Of a stretch of DNA of 64,000 nucleotides, positions 44,095 to 53,748 are shown one piece after another (positions within the stretch are counted from its first letter, which is position 1; every line of letters starts with the position of its first letter). This DNA is from Bacteroides luti. GTDB lineage: Bacteria > Bacteroidota > Bacteroidia > Bacteroidales > Bacteroidaceae. The notes below the pieces were generated by a model, which worked only from the letters and a program-made list of their open reading frames with translations, ran no database searches and was not told the DNA's origin. The stretch spans positions 207,567-271,566 of the forward strand of contig NZ_FQTV01000005.1 of assembly GCF_900128905.1 (NCBI RefSeq), in the 5' to 3' direction. Both the position numbers and the translations under genes were made by a program.

Positions 44095-45570
44095 TTATTT
44101 ATTGAGTTTCCACTCAAAACCCTCTTTTGTATCCTTGATTTCAAATCCTAAAGCGGTAAGCTCATTTCGAATCTTGTCGGCTGTTGCCCAATCTTTATTT
44201 GCTTTAGCCTGAATGCGCAATTCAAGAAGCATATCCACCACCTTATTATAGGTTTCTGTATTGCTTTGAGCTGCACTAGCTTCTTCTTTAAGTCCAAGAA
44301 TATCGAACATAAAGAGGTGGAATACATCACTCAGTTCTTTCAAATCTTCTGTAGAAATAGTATTGTTTCCAGCCAGGATATTATTAATCATCTTAGTTGC
44401 GTCAAACAAATGAGAAATGACAATCGGTGAATTCATGTCATCATTCATTGCTTCATAACATTTAGTCCGAAGTGATTTAACGTCAACTGTAGATGTAGCG
44501 GCCGGAGTTATTTTCTTCAGATTGGCTACTGCTTCCATCAATCGCTGCAAGCCTTTCTCTGATGCCTGAAGAGCTTCATTGCTGAAGTCAACTGTACTTC
44601 TATAGTGAGCCTGAAGAATAAAGAAGCGAATGGTCATTGCACTGTACGCTTGTGTAAGTATTGGGTGAGATCCGTTGAAGAACTCATCCAAAGTAATGAA
44701 ATTACCCAAAGACTTACCCATCTTTGTACCATTAATAGTAATCATATTGTTGTGCATCCAGTAATGAACAGTTTCTTTTCCCAGAGCAGCAACCGACTGA
44801 GCAATTTCGCATTCGTGATGAGGGAACAGTAAATCCATACCGCCACCGTGAATATCAAATTCTTCGCCCAGATATTTAGTACCCATTGCCGAGCATTCCA
44901 TGTGCCAGCCTGGGAAACCTTCACTCCATTCAGAATGCCAGTGCATGATATGTTCCGGTGACGCTTTTTTCCATAAAGCAAAGTCAGCAGAGTTCTTTTT
45001 CTCGCTTTGTCCATCAAGTTCACGGGTGGTGCTAAGAAGCTCTTCCACATTTCTTCCGGAAAGTTTTCCGTAGTTATGATCCTTGCTGTATTTTTCAATA
45101 TCAAAGTATACAGAACCTTCGCTTACATAAGCATATCCGGCATCCAGTATTTTTTGTACAAAATTCATTTGTTCAATGATATGTCCTGAAGCCATAGGCT
45201 CAATGCTGGGAGGAAGAACGTTTAAGGCTTCCATTGCATGATGGTAGCGGGTCAGATAATATTGAACAACTTCCATTGGCTCTAATTGCTCTAGGCGTGC
45301 TTTTTTTGCAATTTTATCTTCTCCTTCATCTGCATCATGTTCCAGATGGCCTACATCGGTAATGTTACGAACATAACGTACCTTGTATCCCAGATGTTTG
45401 AGGTAACGGAATAATAAATCAAATGTAATAGCCGGACGAGCATGTCCTAAATGTGCATCACCATATACGGTAGGACCACAAACATACATTCCTACATGAG
45501 GTTCTTTTAAAGGGACAAATAGTTCCTTCTTTCTATTTAATGTGTTGTAAATCGTCAATTGATGTTCCAT
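44095..45570 (-). CDS. cysS: Cysteinyl-tRNA synthetase
   Basis: A 491-residue class I aminoacyl-tRNA synthetase. The HIGH-type motif is HLGHARP (about 40-46), the cysteine-binding zinc ligands include C31 ([12 protein letters not shown]) and the ECSAMG and [10 protein letters not shown] regions, and the KMSKS loop reads KMGKS in [12 protein letters not shown]. The DALR anticodon-binding part is complete. The GKS variant of the loop is a small change that still keeps both lysines. A -7 element lies 22 bp upstream. Confidence 0.96.
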   Translation of the reverse strand: MEHQLTIYNTLNRKKELFVPLKEPHVGMYVCGPTVYGDAHLGHARPAITFDLLFRYLKHLGYKVRYVRNITDVGHLEHDADEGEDKIAKKARLEQLEPMEVVQYYLTRYHHAMEALNVLPPSIEPMASGHIIEQMNFVQKILDAGYAYVSEGSVYFDIEKYSKDHNYGKLSGRNVEELLSTTRELDGQSEKKNSADFALWKKASPEHIMHWHSEWSEGFPGWHMECSAMGTKYLGEEFDIHGGGMDLLFPHHECEIAQSVAALGKETVHYWMHNNMITINGTKMGKSLGNFITLDEFFNGSHPILTQAYSAMTIRFFILQAHYRSTVDFSNEALQASEKGLQRLMEAVANLKKITPAATSTVDVKSLRTKCYEAMNDDMNSPIVISHLFDATKMINNILAGNNTISTEDLKELSDVFHLFMFDILGLKEEASAAQSNTETYNKVVDMLLELRIQAKANKDWATADKIRNELTALGFEIKDTKEGFEWKLNK

Positions 45571-45591
45571 AACTCATTTATTTTGAAAGCA

Positions 45592-45599
45592 CAAATGTA
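45592..45599 (-). promoter_or_regulatory. -7 element (TACATTTG on minus strand) for cysS
   Basis: The plus-strand CAAATGTA is an exact -7 match on the minus strand, 22 bp before the cysS start. Confidence 0.5.
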
Positions 45600-45749
45600 C
45601 AATAAATAATTTATGTGGCTATTCTATTTGATTACGTAAATTTTCTATTTCTGTTATCAAATTTTAAAAAGAAAGGAGTTTTAGATAAGAAAATGTGCAT
45701 TTTAGCCCTTTTTTTTAATAAATCCTTATGTGTAATTCAAAAGATGGTT

Positions 45750-45757
45750 TAATTTTG
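45750..45757 (+). promoter_or_regulatory. -7 element (TAATTTTG) for the glsA-glsB operon
   Basis: TAATTTTG is an exact TAnnTTTG match, 20 bp before the ATG at 45777; no clear -33 element. Confidence 0.5.
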
Positions 45758-45776
45758 CATCCTGATTTATTAAAAA

Positions 45777-46622
45777 ATGGCTAACGACTCTGTATTTCTC
45801 ATAGACATAGATAATGTGCTTCGCTCAAAAGCGCCGGGTAAGTTTAAGTATATCCCGCAATTTATCATTTCATACTTGAAAAGAATTGTTCATCAGGAAG
45901 AACTGAATGAATTTATGATAAGTGTGAAGGATAGGATAGGAGTAGATTTTCTGGAATCATCTATGGACTTTCTGGATGCAAAAGTTGATGTAAAAGGTGT
46001 TGAGAACCTTCCGGAAGAAGGTCTTTGTACATTTGTATCCAATCATCCTTTAGGTGGATTAGACGGTGTTGCAGTTGGGTATGTATTGGGTAAGCACTAT
46101 AATGGAAAGATTAAATATCTGGTTAATGACCTTTTAATGAATCTTCATAATCTGGCACCGCTTTGTATTCCGGTAAACAAAACCGGTTCGCAGGCAAGGC
46201 AGTTCCCGGCAATGGTAGAGGCTGGCTTTGCATCCGATAACCACATGATAATGTTTCCTGCAGGAATGTGTTCGCGCAGACGTAATGGAGTAATTGCCGA
46301 TCTTCCGTGGACAAAGACATTTATTGTAAAGAGTGTACAGATGCAGCGTGATGTGGTTCCAATGTATTTTGAAGGTCGGAATTCTGACTTCTTTTACAAC
46401 CTGGCCAACATAAGGAAGAACCTCGGAGTGAAAGTAAATATTGAAATGCTTTATCTGGCAGATGAGATGTTTAAGAACAGACATAAAACATTTACCCTGA
46501 TAATAGGAAAACCTATTCCCTGGAAAACTTTTGATAAATCAAAATCTCCGGCAGAATGGGCAGATTATGTAAGGGAGATTGTTTATAAGCTCAATACACA
46601 AAAAGAAAAAAACACAAAATAA
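45777..46622 (+). CDS. glsA: Glycine-lipid O-acyltransferase, PlsC-like
   Basis: A 281-residue acyltransferase of the lysophospholipid acyltransferase superfamily. The acceptor motif is SNHPLGGLDG, with five residues between H and D in place of the usual four, and the third block is MFPAGMCSRR where PlsC has FPEGTRS. Family knowledge: in Bacteroides, GlsB attaches a 3-hydroxy fatty acid to the nitrogen of glycine (commendamide) and GlsA then esterifies the hydroxyl to give glycine lipids. The next gene starts at the base after this stop and matches GlsB, which supports the name. The protein works at the inner membrane. Confidence 0.8.
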   Translation: MANDSVFLIDIDNVLRSKAPGKFKYIPQFIISYLKRIVHQEELNEFMISVKDRIGVDFLESSMDFLDAKVDVKGVENLPEEGLCTFVSNHPLGGLDGVAVGYVLGKHYNGKIKYLVNDLLMNLHNLAPLCIPVNKTGSQARQFPAMVEAGFASDNHMIMFPAGMCSRRRNGVIADLPWTKTFIVKSVQMQRDVVPMYFEGRNSDFFYNLANIRKNLGVKVNIEMLYLADEMFKNRHKTFTLIIGKPIPWKTFDKSKSPAEWADYVREIVYKLNTQKEKNTK

Positions 46623-47609
46623 ATGGAAGATATAATAAAGCCGATCAGCAAAGAAGTTTTGAAGGCAGAACTTACAGATGATAAACGCTTGCGAATGACC
46701 AATAAAAGTAACAATTATATTTATATTGTTACGCATCAGGATTCTCCAAACGTAATGCTTGAAATTGGGCGTTTAAGAGAGATAGCCTTCCGTGCTGCCG
46801 GAGGAGGTTCGGGCCTTTCGGTAGATATCGATGAGTATGATACAATGGAAAATCCATATAAGCAATTGATTGTATGGAACCCTGAAGCTGAAGAAATACT
46901 TGGAGGTTATCGTTATATACTTGGTACAGATGTCAATTTTGACGAGAAAGGACATCCGATACTTGCTACTTCTCACATGTTTGACTTTTCCGAGAAGTTC
47001 ATTAAAGAATATCTTCCCACTACAATAGAATTAGGACGATCTTTCGTAACGCTTGAGTATCAATCCACAAGGGCAGGAGCAAAGGGACTGTTTGCTCTGG
47101 ATAATTTATGGGATGGGCTTGGAGCCTTGACTGTAATAATGCCAACTGTGAAATATTTCTTTGGTAAAGTTACCATGTATCCAAGTTTTCATCGTCATGG
47201 CAGAGACATGATCCTCTATTTCTTAAGAAAACATTTTGGTGATAAGGAAAACCTCATTACACCGATGAAACCATTGGAATTGGAAGCTGATGAGTCTGAA
47301 CTTGCTAAGCTTTTTGACAAAGATGCCTTCAAGGAAGATTATAAGGTCCTGAATACAGAAGTTCGTAAGCTTGGCTATAACATTCCTCCTTTGGTAAATG
47401 CATATATGGGACTCTCTCCCACAATGAAAATGTTTGGAACAGCTATCAATTATGGCTTTGGAGATGTAGAAGAAACCGGTATTCTGATTGCTGTAGATGA
47501 GATTCTTGAAGATAAACGAATTCGTCATATTGATTCTTTTGCTAAAGAAAATCCTCAATCGTGCCTGATAACTTCTGGTGCCAATAAGATTATTTTTAAA
47601 GCCGACTAG
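46623..47609 (+). CDS. glsB: Glycine N-acyltransferase, OlsB/GNAT-like
   Basis: A 328-residue protein of the ornithine-lipid-type N-acyltransferase family with a GNAT core. Key stretches are EIGRLREIAFRAAGGGSGLS, LGGYRYILG and TTIELGRSFVTLEYQS, then LFALDNLWDGLGA. It should condense a 3-hydroxyacyl-ACP with glycine to give commendamide-type N-acyl glycine, the first step of glycine lipids. It directly abuts glsA (no gap), so the two are co-translated. About 60 bp after the stop is a periodic repeat block. Confidence 0.82.
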   Translation: MEDIIKPISKEVLKAELTDDKRLRMTNKSNNYIYIVTHQDSPNVMLEIGRLREIAFRAAGGGSGLSVDIDEYDTMENPYKQLIVWNPEAEEILGGYRYILGTDVNFDEKGHPILATSHMFDFSEKFIKEYLPTTIELGRSFVTLEYQSTRAGAKGLFALDNLWDGLGALTVIMPTVKYFFGKVTMYPSFHRHGRDMILYFLRKHFGDKENLITPMKPLELEADESELAKLFDKDAFKEDYKVLNTEVRKLGYNIPPLVNAYMGLSPTMKMFGTAINYGFGDVEETGILIAVDEILEDKRIRHIDSFAKENPQSCLITSGANKIIFKAD

Positions 47610-47667
47610 TTATTTATAATAAATATAATAGATAAAAGGAGAGGGAAACCTTTCCTTTTTTATTTCC

Positions 47668-47743
47668 CTGTACAAAAGATTGCATTCTTCTGTACAAAAC
47701 AATTAATTCCTCTGTACAAAAGAAAACAATCTTTTGTACAAGG
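47668..47743 (+). repeat. Triad C: four TGTACA motifs at exact 22 bp period
   Basis: TGTACA occurs at 47669, 47691, 47713 and 47735, three exact steps of 22 bp. The first three share CTGTACAAAA; the fourth is turned round (TTTTGTACAAG). TGTACAAAAGATTG at 47669-47682 and CAATCTTTTGTACA at 47727-47740 are perfect 14 bp inverted repeats. The block lies 60 bp after glsB. The rest of 47610-48013 (404 bp) has two -7 elements, TATCTTTG at 47952 and TATTTTTG at 47983, that may serve kup. Confidence 0.6.
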
Positions 47744-48013
47744 TATCAACATGTATTGGTGAACTTTTATATTATTTCCAGTATATAGATCAATTTTATC
47801 AATCGGAGGATACAAAATAGCTGTCGGTTCTCTATTTTATTTTGTTGCTTATTAGTAGATTTAGAGCCATTATCTTATTAATTTAGAGAGGTTAATAGGT
47901 AATTTTAGATAAATTTGTTGTGTAGCGATGCTTCCCTCTATTAATAACTACTATCTTTGTATGTTTAGATGAGATTTTTACGTATTTTTGCGCCGCTTTT
48001 TAAAAAATAAAAA

Positions 48014-49951
48014 ATGAAACATCAACACAAAGTACCCTTCGGAATGATGGGTATATTCTTAGCCATCGGAATTGTGTATGGAGATATCGGAACATCTCCT
48101 TTGTACGTAATGAAAGCTATTGTAAATGGCATGCCCGATGGATTGCGTGCAAGTCCGGATTATATCATTGGAGCAATTTCCTGTATTATATGGACATTGA
48201 CTTTGCAAACAACCATCAAATATGTGGTTGTAACCCTTAGGGCAGATAACAAGGGTGAAGGAGGTATTCTTTCTTTGTTTGCCTTAATCCGAAAAAAATA
48301 TCGTTGGGCATACGTTTTTGCTATGATTGGAGCAGCCACTCTGCTGGCCGATGGTATTATTACTCCCGCCATTACGGTCATATCTTCTGTGGAAGGATTA
48401 AACGCACTGGTTCCTTCAATACCCGTAATACCTGTCACTCTGGCAATTATTCTGGCACTTTTCCTCATTCAACCATTGGGCACAGCCCGTTTAGGAAAGC
48501 CATTTGGCCGGATTATGTTTTTATGGTTTACAATGATTGGAATTCTGGGTCTTTTAGCTTATTTCCAGTATCCTCTTATTATTAAAGCATTTAACCCGAT
48601 CTATGCAATTAAGGTGTTAATAGAATCCCCGGATGCATTTATTATATTGGGTGCTGTATTTCTTTGTACTACCGGGGCCGAAGCTCTTTATTCCGACCTT
48701 GGTCACTGCGGATTGCACAACATTCGTGTATCCTGGGTTTATGTAAAACTAACCTTGATACTAAACTATTTGGGACAAGGTGCATGGATTATCAGTCACC
48801 CTGACAAGATTGTAACAGATATCAACCCGTTCTTTTCTATCATGCCGGGGTGGTTCTCATTTATCGGTGTTACAATGGCCACATTGGCAGCAATTATTGC
48901 CAGCCAGGCGTTGATAAGCGGCTCCTTTACAATTATCAGTGAAGCAATATCACTGGATTTGTGGCCAAATATCAAAATTAAATATCCTACAGAAGTAAAA
49001 GGGCAAATGTTTATACCTCAGGTGAACTATTCATTGATGATATTATGTACGCTGATAGTAATAGCATTTGGTTCATCTTCAAATATGGAAGCTGCTTACG
49101 GACTCTCCATTACCATTACGATGTTAATGACAACATTCTTGCTATTTATTTATTTCCAGTTAAAAGAAATATCGTTGTTTGTAAGCATTCCCTTAACTGC
49201 TTTCTTCGTTTCACTGGAAGGTAGTTTCTTTATAGCCAATATGTTTAAGTTTACTCATGGAGGTTGGGCAACATTGCTTATAGCCGGTTGCATATTTGCT
49301 ATTATGTATGTGTGGTATAATGGCCGCCGTATAAAGAACCACTGTTCAACATACGAGCCTATTGCGCCTACTATTGAGTGTCTTCAAGAGATTACGGAAG
49401 ATGAATCTATTCCTAAATTTGCTACTCACCTGGTATACGTTACCCGTGCTAAGTATCCCGATGAAATGGAGAGTAAAATCGTTTATTCTCTTATCAACAA
49501 ACAGCCTAAGAGGGCAGATACATACTGGTTTGTATATCTTCACCGTAGTGATGAACCTTATCATTTTAAATATACCGTGAAAACTTTTGTACCTCAAAAG
49601 ATGTTCCGGTTAGATATTTATTCTGGATTCAAGCAAGGTGTTCACATGGATAAGTTTATTCACCTTATCTGTAAAGAGATGGAAGAAACCGGTCAGGTTG
49701 ATTTGTTAAGCCGATATCCGTCTTTAAGGGAAAGAAATATCGAGGGAGATTTCAGGTTTGTTGTGGTTGAACGAATTGCGCGTAATCTGCAGTTATCGGC
49801 AATCAAGAAAACACTTTTATTGCTCTATTACTTAATCAAGAAATGTTCTACATCCGATACTCAGATTCTGGATTTGGATCCATCTGTAGTAACATTGGAA
49901 TATGTTCCATTAAAGAGCACTCCTCCTCTGGATAAAAAAGAAAACGTTTAA
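48014..49951 (+). CDS. kup: KUP-family potassium transporter
   Basis: A 645-residue inner-membrane protein with twelve transmembrane segments and a C-terminal soluble part (about 455-645). It begins with the family signature GIVYGDIGTSPLYVMKAI (about 18-35), followed by RADNKGEGGILSLFALI and ADGIITPAITVISSVEGL. Kup proteins import K+ with protons. The C-terminal region ends in a hydrophilic tail. It stands alone, with two possible promoters upstream and a weak hairpin at the end. Confidence 0.95.
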   Translation: MKHQHKVPFGMMGIFLAIGIVYGDIGTSPLYVMKAIVNGMPDGLRASPDYIIGAISCIIWTLTLQTTIKYVVVTLRADNKGEGGILSLFALIRKKYRWAYVFAMIGAATLLADGIITPAITVISSVEGLNALVPSIPVIPVTLAIILALFLIQPLGTARLGKPFGRIMFLWFTMIGILGLLAYFQYPLIIKAFNPIYAIKVLIESPDAFIILGAVFLCTTGAEALYSDLGHCGLHNIRVSWVYVKLTLILNYLGQGAWIISHPDKIVTDINPFFSIMPGWFSFIGVTMATLAAIIASQALISGSFTIISEAISLDLWPNIKIKYPTEVKGQMFIPQVNYSLMILCTLIVIAFGSSSNMEAAYGLSITITMLMTTFLLFIYFQLKEISLFVSIPLTAFFVSLEGSFFIANMFKFTHGGWATLLIAGCIFAIMYVWYNGRRIKNHCSTYEPIAPTIECLQEITEDESIPKFATHLVYVTRAKYPDEMESKIVYSLINKQPKRADTYWFVYLHRSDEPYHFKYTVKTFVPQKMFRLDIYSGFKQGVHMDKFIHLICKEMEETGQVDLLSRYPSLRERNIEGDFRFVVVERIARNLQLSAIKKTLLLLYYLIKKCSTSDTQILDLDPSVVTLEYVPLKSTPPLDKKENV

Positions 49952-49975
49952 ATATTAAACGTTCCAATTTTATAA

Positions 49976-50013
49976 ATAGTCTGTCAGTGGTTATTATACC
50001 GCAGGCAGACTAT
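49976..50013. terminator. Hairpin between kup and dgt
   Basis: ATAGTCTG (49976-49983) and CAGACTAT (50006-50013) form an 8 bp stem that reaches into the last codons of dgt. The plus strand continues TTCCTTTTATTTT. It may end kup; support is moderate. Confidence 0.45.
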
Positions 50014-51319
50014 TTCCTTTTATTTTCCTGTATAGATCTAGCGCATAAACGTCAGTCATGCCTGAAATGTAATCCAGTACTGCTTGTATTTTGCCGTAAA
50101 GAGTAGGAGCATTTACATTATACTGGTCCGACATTCTGTTAATTAGTAACTGAGAATAAGCCTTCTCGGGCGAAGTAACCGCAGCTATAAATAATTCAAT
50201 CAATGTGCTTATAACGTTGAAACCAGCAAGTTCAATATCAAGCACATCTCCCGAACGATAGATCTTTTTAAAAGAAACAGCTTCACAATGTTCGTAAGCC
50301 TCTTTTGGCTTTTGAGATATATGCTTTATAAGGCTGCCATTGAAAGTTCCGGCTAATATTGAATCTTCGTTTTCAAGAAATACATTGGTGCATTCCTTTA
50401 TAAGCAAACCAATTACAGACGAACGGAGATATGCAATTTGCTCATTGGTATCGCTAACAATTTTCATTGTCTCATTCATGTGAATCAGACGATCTTCCCC
50501 AAAGTATCCCATAAGCAGTTCTTTAGTCTCTTCGGTAGTCAGGATCTTTAATTTATGTGCATCCTCAATATCCATCATCTGATAGCAGATATCGTCTGCA
50601 GCTTCAACAAGATAAACTAACGGATGCCGTGCAAACTTAAGCGGATTCTCATTAAGGCAAATAATACCAAGTTCCGTTGCTATTCGTTTAAAATCTTCTT
50701 CTTCAGTGATAAAAAAGCCAAATTTAGATTTTTTCCCAGCCAGGCTCGATGAAAACGGATATTTTACTATGGAAGCAAGAGTTGAATAGGTCATCGCAAA
50801 GCCACCTTTTCGCCTTCCTTCAAATTGATGAGTCAGAAGTCGGAAAGCATTTGCGTTTCCTTCAAAATGAATAATGTCTTCCCATTCATTTGGTTCTAAT
50901 TTCTCCTTTAGTTTTATGCCGTTTCCTTCGGAGAAATATGTTGAAATGGCCTTTTCTCCAGAGTGTCCGAAAGGAGGATTTCCAAGATCGTGAGCCATGC
51001 AGGCGGCAGAAACAATAGCACCAATCTCAGAGATATAAGAATCATGAAGATCGGGGTGTTTAGAAAGAAGTCCTTTCGCTACATCGTTACCCAATGAACG
51101 TCCTACACACGAAACTTCCAGGCTGTGCGTCAGTCTGTTGTGAACAAAGATGCTACCCGGAAGAGGGAAAACCTGCGTTTTGTTTTGCAGGCGACGGAAA
51201 GGAGCCGAAAAAACCAATCGGTCATAATCCCGCTGAAACTCAGAACGGTTTTCTTCCCGATGTTTGTGAAACTCTTCCATCCCAAAACGCTTAGCCGAAA
51301 TCAAATCTCTCCAATTCAT
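49994..51319 (-). CDS. dgt: dGTP triphosphohydrolase, HD domain
   Basis: A 441-residue HD-domain enzyme that splits dNTPs into deoxynucleoside and triphosphate. Metal ligands are in THSLEVSCVG (H) and CMAHDLGNPPFGHSGEKA (HD), with the last aspartate in VEAADDICYQMMD. FRRLQNKTQVFPL near 40 is a family signature. It is divergent from dut: together the pair would keep dGTP and dUTP pools in check. A -7 element lies 24 bp upstream. Confidence 0.92.
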   Translation of the reverse strand: MNWRDLISAKRFGMEEFHKHREENRSEFQRDYDRLVFSAPFRRLQNKTQVFPLPGSIFVHNRLTHSLEVSCVGRSLGNDVAKGLLSKHPDLHDSYISEIGAIVSAACMAHDLGNPPFGHSGEKAISTYFSEGNGIKLKEKLEPNEWEDIIHFEGNANAFRLLTHQFEGRRKGGFAMTYSTLASIVKYPFSSSLAGKKSKFGFFITEEEDFKRIATELGIICLNENPLKFARHPLVYLVEAADDICYQMMDIEDAHKLKILTTEETKELLMGYFGEDRLIHMNETMKIVSDTNEQIAYLRSSVIGLLIKECTNVFLENEDSILAGTFNGSLIKHISQKPKEAYEHCEAVSFKKIYRSGDVLDIELAGFNVISTLIELFIAAVTSPEKAYSQLLINRMSDQYNVNAPTLYGKIQAVLDYISGMTDVYALDLYRKIKGNSLPAV

Positions 51320-51342
51320 TCTTTATACTGTTTATTTACCTG

Positions 51343-51350
51343 CAAAAGTA
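51343..51350 (-). promoter_or_regulatory. -7 element (TACTTTTG on minus strand) for dgt
   Basis: The plus-strand CAAAAGTA is an exact -7 match on the minus strand, 24 bp before the dgt start. A near palindrome around 51384-51400 (CGAAATACGTATTTTCG) lies in the shared region with dut. Confidence 0.5.
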
Positions 51351-51425
51351 TAAAAAAGCCTTTAATAAAGCATTTAATTGAGACGAAATACGTATTTTCG
51401 CAAATCAAATGTATAACAACAGATT

Positions 51426-51860
51426 ATGAAAGTACAAATTATAAATAAGTCGAAGCATCAGCTTCCGGCATACGAGACCAAATTATCGGCAGGAATGGAT
51501 ATTCGTGCCAATATTGATGAACCAATCACGTTAAAACCTTTAGCTAGATGTTTGGTCCCAACCGGACTTTACATTGCATTGCCAGAAGGTTTCGAAGCAC
51601 AGATTCGTCCACGCAGCGGATTGGCCATAAAAAAAGGCGTTACAGTTCTCAATACTCCGGGAACCATCGATGCTGATTATCGCGGTGAAATCTGTATTAT
51701 CCTGGTAAACTTGTCGGCCGATGATTTTGTCATTCAAGATGGTGAACGTGTGGCTCAAATGATCATTGCACGTCATGAACAACCCCAATGGGAACAGGTT
51801 GAAGTTTTGAGTGAAACAGAACGTGGAGCCGGAGGTTTTGGTCACACCGGTAAAAAGTAA
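51426..51860 (+). CDS. dut: dUTP diphosphatase
   Basis: A 144-residue trimeric dUTPase that makes dUMP and keeps uracil out of DNA. All five motifs are visible: SAGMDIRA (1), [11 protein letters not shown] (2), [11 protein letters not shown] (3), GERVAQMII (4) and the glycine-rich end [12 protein letters not shown] (5). It starts a plus-strand operon with the TPR lipoprotein, DUF4292 and EnvC-like genes, an order I know from other Bacteroides. Confidence 0.96.
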   Translation: MKVQIINKSKHQLPAYETKLSAGMDIRANIDEPITLKPLARCLVPTGLYIALPEGFEAQIRPRSGLAIKKGVTVLNTPGTIDADYRGEICIILVNLSADDFVIQDGERVAQMIIARHEQPQWEQVEVLSETERGAGGFGHTGKK

Positions 51861-51933
51861 CTGGGTAGTAAATGCTTTGGTGAGACAACAATCACGACAG
51901 TAAAGTTTAATTTGATAAATATTAAAATAAGAA

Positions 51934-53748
51934 ATGGTTGCACTAACTGATTTTTCTCAAACATACAGACTAAAGCCGATTATCGCAGGTTTAGCTTCGT
52001 GGCATATTGGAGCATTGTCAGCTTTGCTGTTTTTCTCTTCCTGTGGTACATCGACGAAAACAGTCCAAAATACGAAAGAGTCTCCGGCAATAACAGTTGC
52101 AACCCAATTATCTCCCGAATTACAGAGAAAATACGATTACTATTTTCTTGAAGCAACCCGTCAGAAATCAAAAGGCGAATACGCTCAGGCATTTGAACTT
52201 TTCCAGCATTGTTTATCTATTGATCCAAATGCTGCATCCTCTCTTTCAGAAATATCACAGTTCTATTTCTTCCTCAAGCAGCCCGAAAAAGGACTGGCTT
52301 GCATAGAAAAGGCTGTAGAAAATGCCCCTGGTAATTACTGGTACAACCAGACCCTTGCATCAATCTATCAGCAACAAGGAAAGAGTGAGAAAGCCGTCGA
52401 AGCATTCGAAAGAATGACCACGCAATTTCCTGATCGTCAGGAACCCATCATGGCTTTGATTGATTTATATAACCAGTCAAAGGATTATGCTAAAGTAGTT
52501 AAAGCGCTTGATCTTTTAGAAAAGAAAAGCGGAAAGACCGAGCAGATTAGTATGGAGAAATTCCGTATGTATTTGTTGATGGAGGACAACAAAAAAGCAT
52601 TCAATGAAATAGAAAGTCTTGCCAACGAATATCCTAACGATATGCGATATTTGTGTGTGTTGGGCGATGTTTATTTGAATAACGGAAAACCAAAAGAAGC
52701 ATACGCTACTTATCAGAAAGTGCTGGAAACAGAACCTGGAAACACACAAGTACTTGTTTCCTTAGCCAGTTACTATCAACAAACGGGACAGTTGGATAAG
52801 TATGAACAGCAAGTAGATTCTGTGCTGCTTAATAAGAAAGTGGAAAGTGATATCAAAGCAGACATCATGCGTCAGATGATTGCAAAGTCTCAGCAAACAG
52901 GAAAAGACAGCACCCGGATTATTCCTCTATTCAATAGAATGATGGAAGGTGAACAGGAAGATGCACAGATACCCATGTTGTATGTTCAGTATCTTCTGTC
53001 CAAAGGAATGGATAAAGAGTCGGAACCAATCTTGAAACAAATAATTGAATTAGAACCTGAAAATACTCCGGCACGCTTGCAACTGCTAAGCTATGCAATA
53101 AAAAGAAACGATTTTCAGGAGGCTATTAAAATTTGCGAACCGGCTATTGAAATAACTCCCGAGTCTCTGGAATTTTATTACTACCTGGGACTTTCATATT
53201 ATCAGGCAGAACGTATAGACGATGCATTGGGTACTTTTAAGAAAGGTGTTCAGCACGTAAACGATAAAAGTGATAAAAAAATAGTTTCCGACTTTTATAG
53301 TATGATGGGAGACATTTACCATACTAAAAAGCAGATAAATTTAGCTTACGCTGCCTATGATTCGTCTTTGGTTTATAATCCCGATAATAATGGTGCACTG
53401 AATAACTATGCTTATTATCTTTCTGTGGAAAAGAAAGACCTTGATAAAGCCGAAGAGATGAGTTATAAAACAATAAAGGCAGAGCCCGATAACAATACAT
53501 ATCTCGATACTTATGCATGGATACTTTTTATTAAAAAGAAATACACCGAAGCCAAAGTCTACATGGACGATGCCATGAAAAAAGGAGGCGATAAAAGTGA
53601 AGTGGTTGTTGAACATTGCGGAGATGTATACTATATGAACGGGCTGAAAGAAGATGCGTTGAAATATTGGATAAAGTCCCGTGAAATGGGGAACAAATCA
53701 GAGGTATTAAAGAAGAAAATAGAACAAAAGAAATATATTGCAGAATGA
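51934..53748 (+). CDS. Tetratricopeptide-repeat lipoprotein
   Basis: A 604-residue protein with a long N-region, then a lipobox ending LLFFSSC near residue 37. The rest is a chain of TPR units from about residue 65 to the end (for example EKGLACIEKAVENAPGNYWY and PKEAYATYQKVLETEPGNTQ). TPR arrays hold together protein complexes; here the neighbours suggest an outer-membrane or cell-wall assembly role. The next gene starts inside this one's stop (ATGA overlap), so they are co-translated. No enzymatic domain is seen. Confidence 0.85.
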   Translation: MVALTDFSQTYRLKPIIAGLASWHIGALSALLFFSSCGTSTKTVQNTKESPAITVATQLSPELQRKYDYYFLEATRQKSKGEYAQAFELFQHCLSIDPNAASSLSEISQFYFFLKQPEKGLACIEKAVENAPGNYWYNQTLASIYQQQGKSEKAVEAFERMTTQFPDRQEPIMALIDLYNQSKDYAKVVKALDLLEKKSGKTEQISMEKFRMYLLMEDNKKAFNEIESLANEYPNDMRYLCVLGDVYLNNGKPKEAYATYQKVLETEPGNTQVLVSLASYYQQTGQLDKYEQQVDSVLLNKKVESDIKADIMRQMIAKSQQTGKDSTRIIPLFNRMMEGEQEDAQIPMLYVQYLLSKGMDKESEPILKQIIELEPENTPARLQLLSYAIKRNDFQEAIKICEPAIEITPESLEFYYYLGLSYYQAERIDDALGTFKKGVQHVNDKSDKKIVSDFYSMMGDIYHTKKQINLAYAAYDSSLVYNPDNNGALNNYAYYLSVEKKDLDKAEEMSYKTIKAEPDNNTYLDTYAWILFIKKKYTEAKVYMDDAMKKGGDKSEVVVEHCGDVYYMNGLKEDALKYWIKSREMGNKSEVLKKKIEQKKYIAE

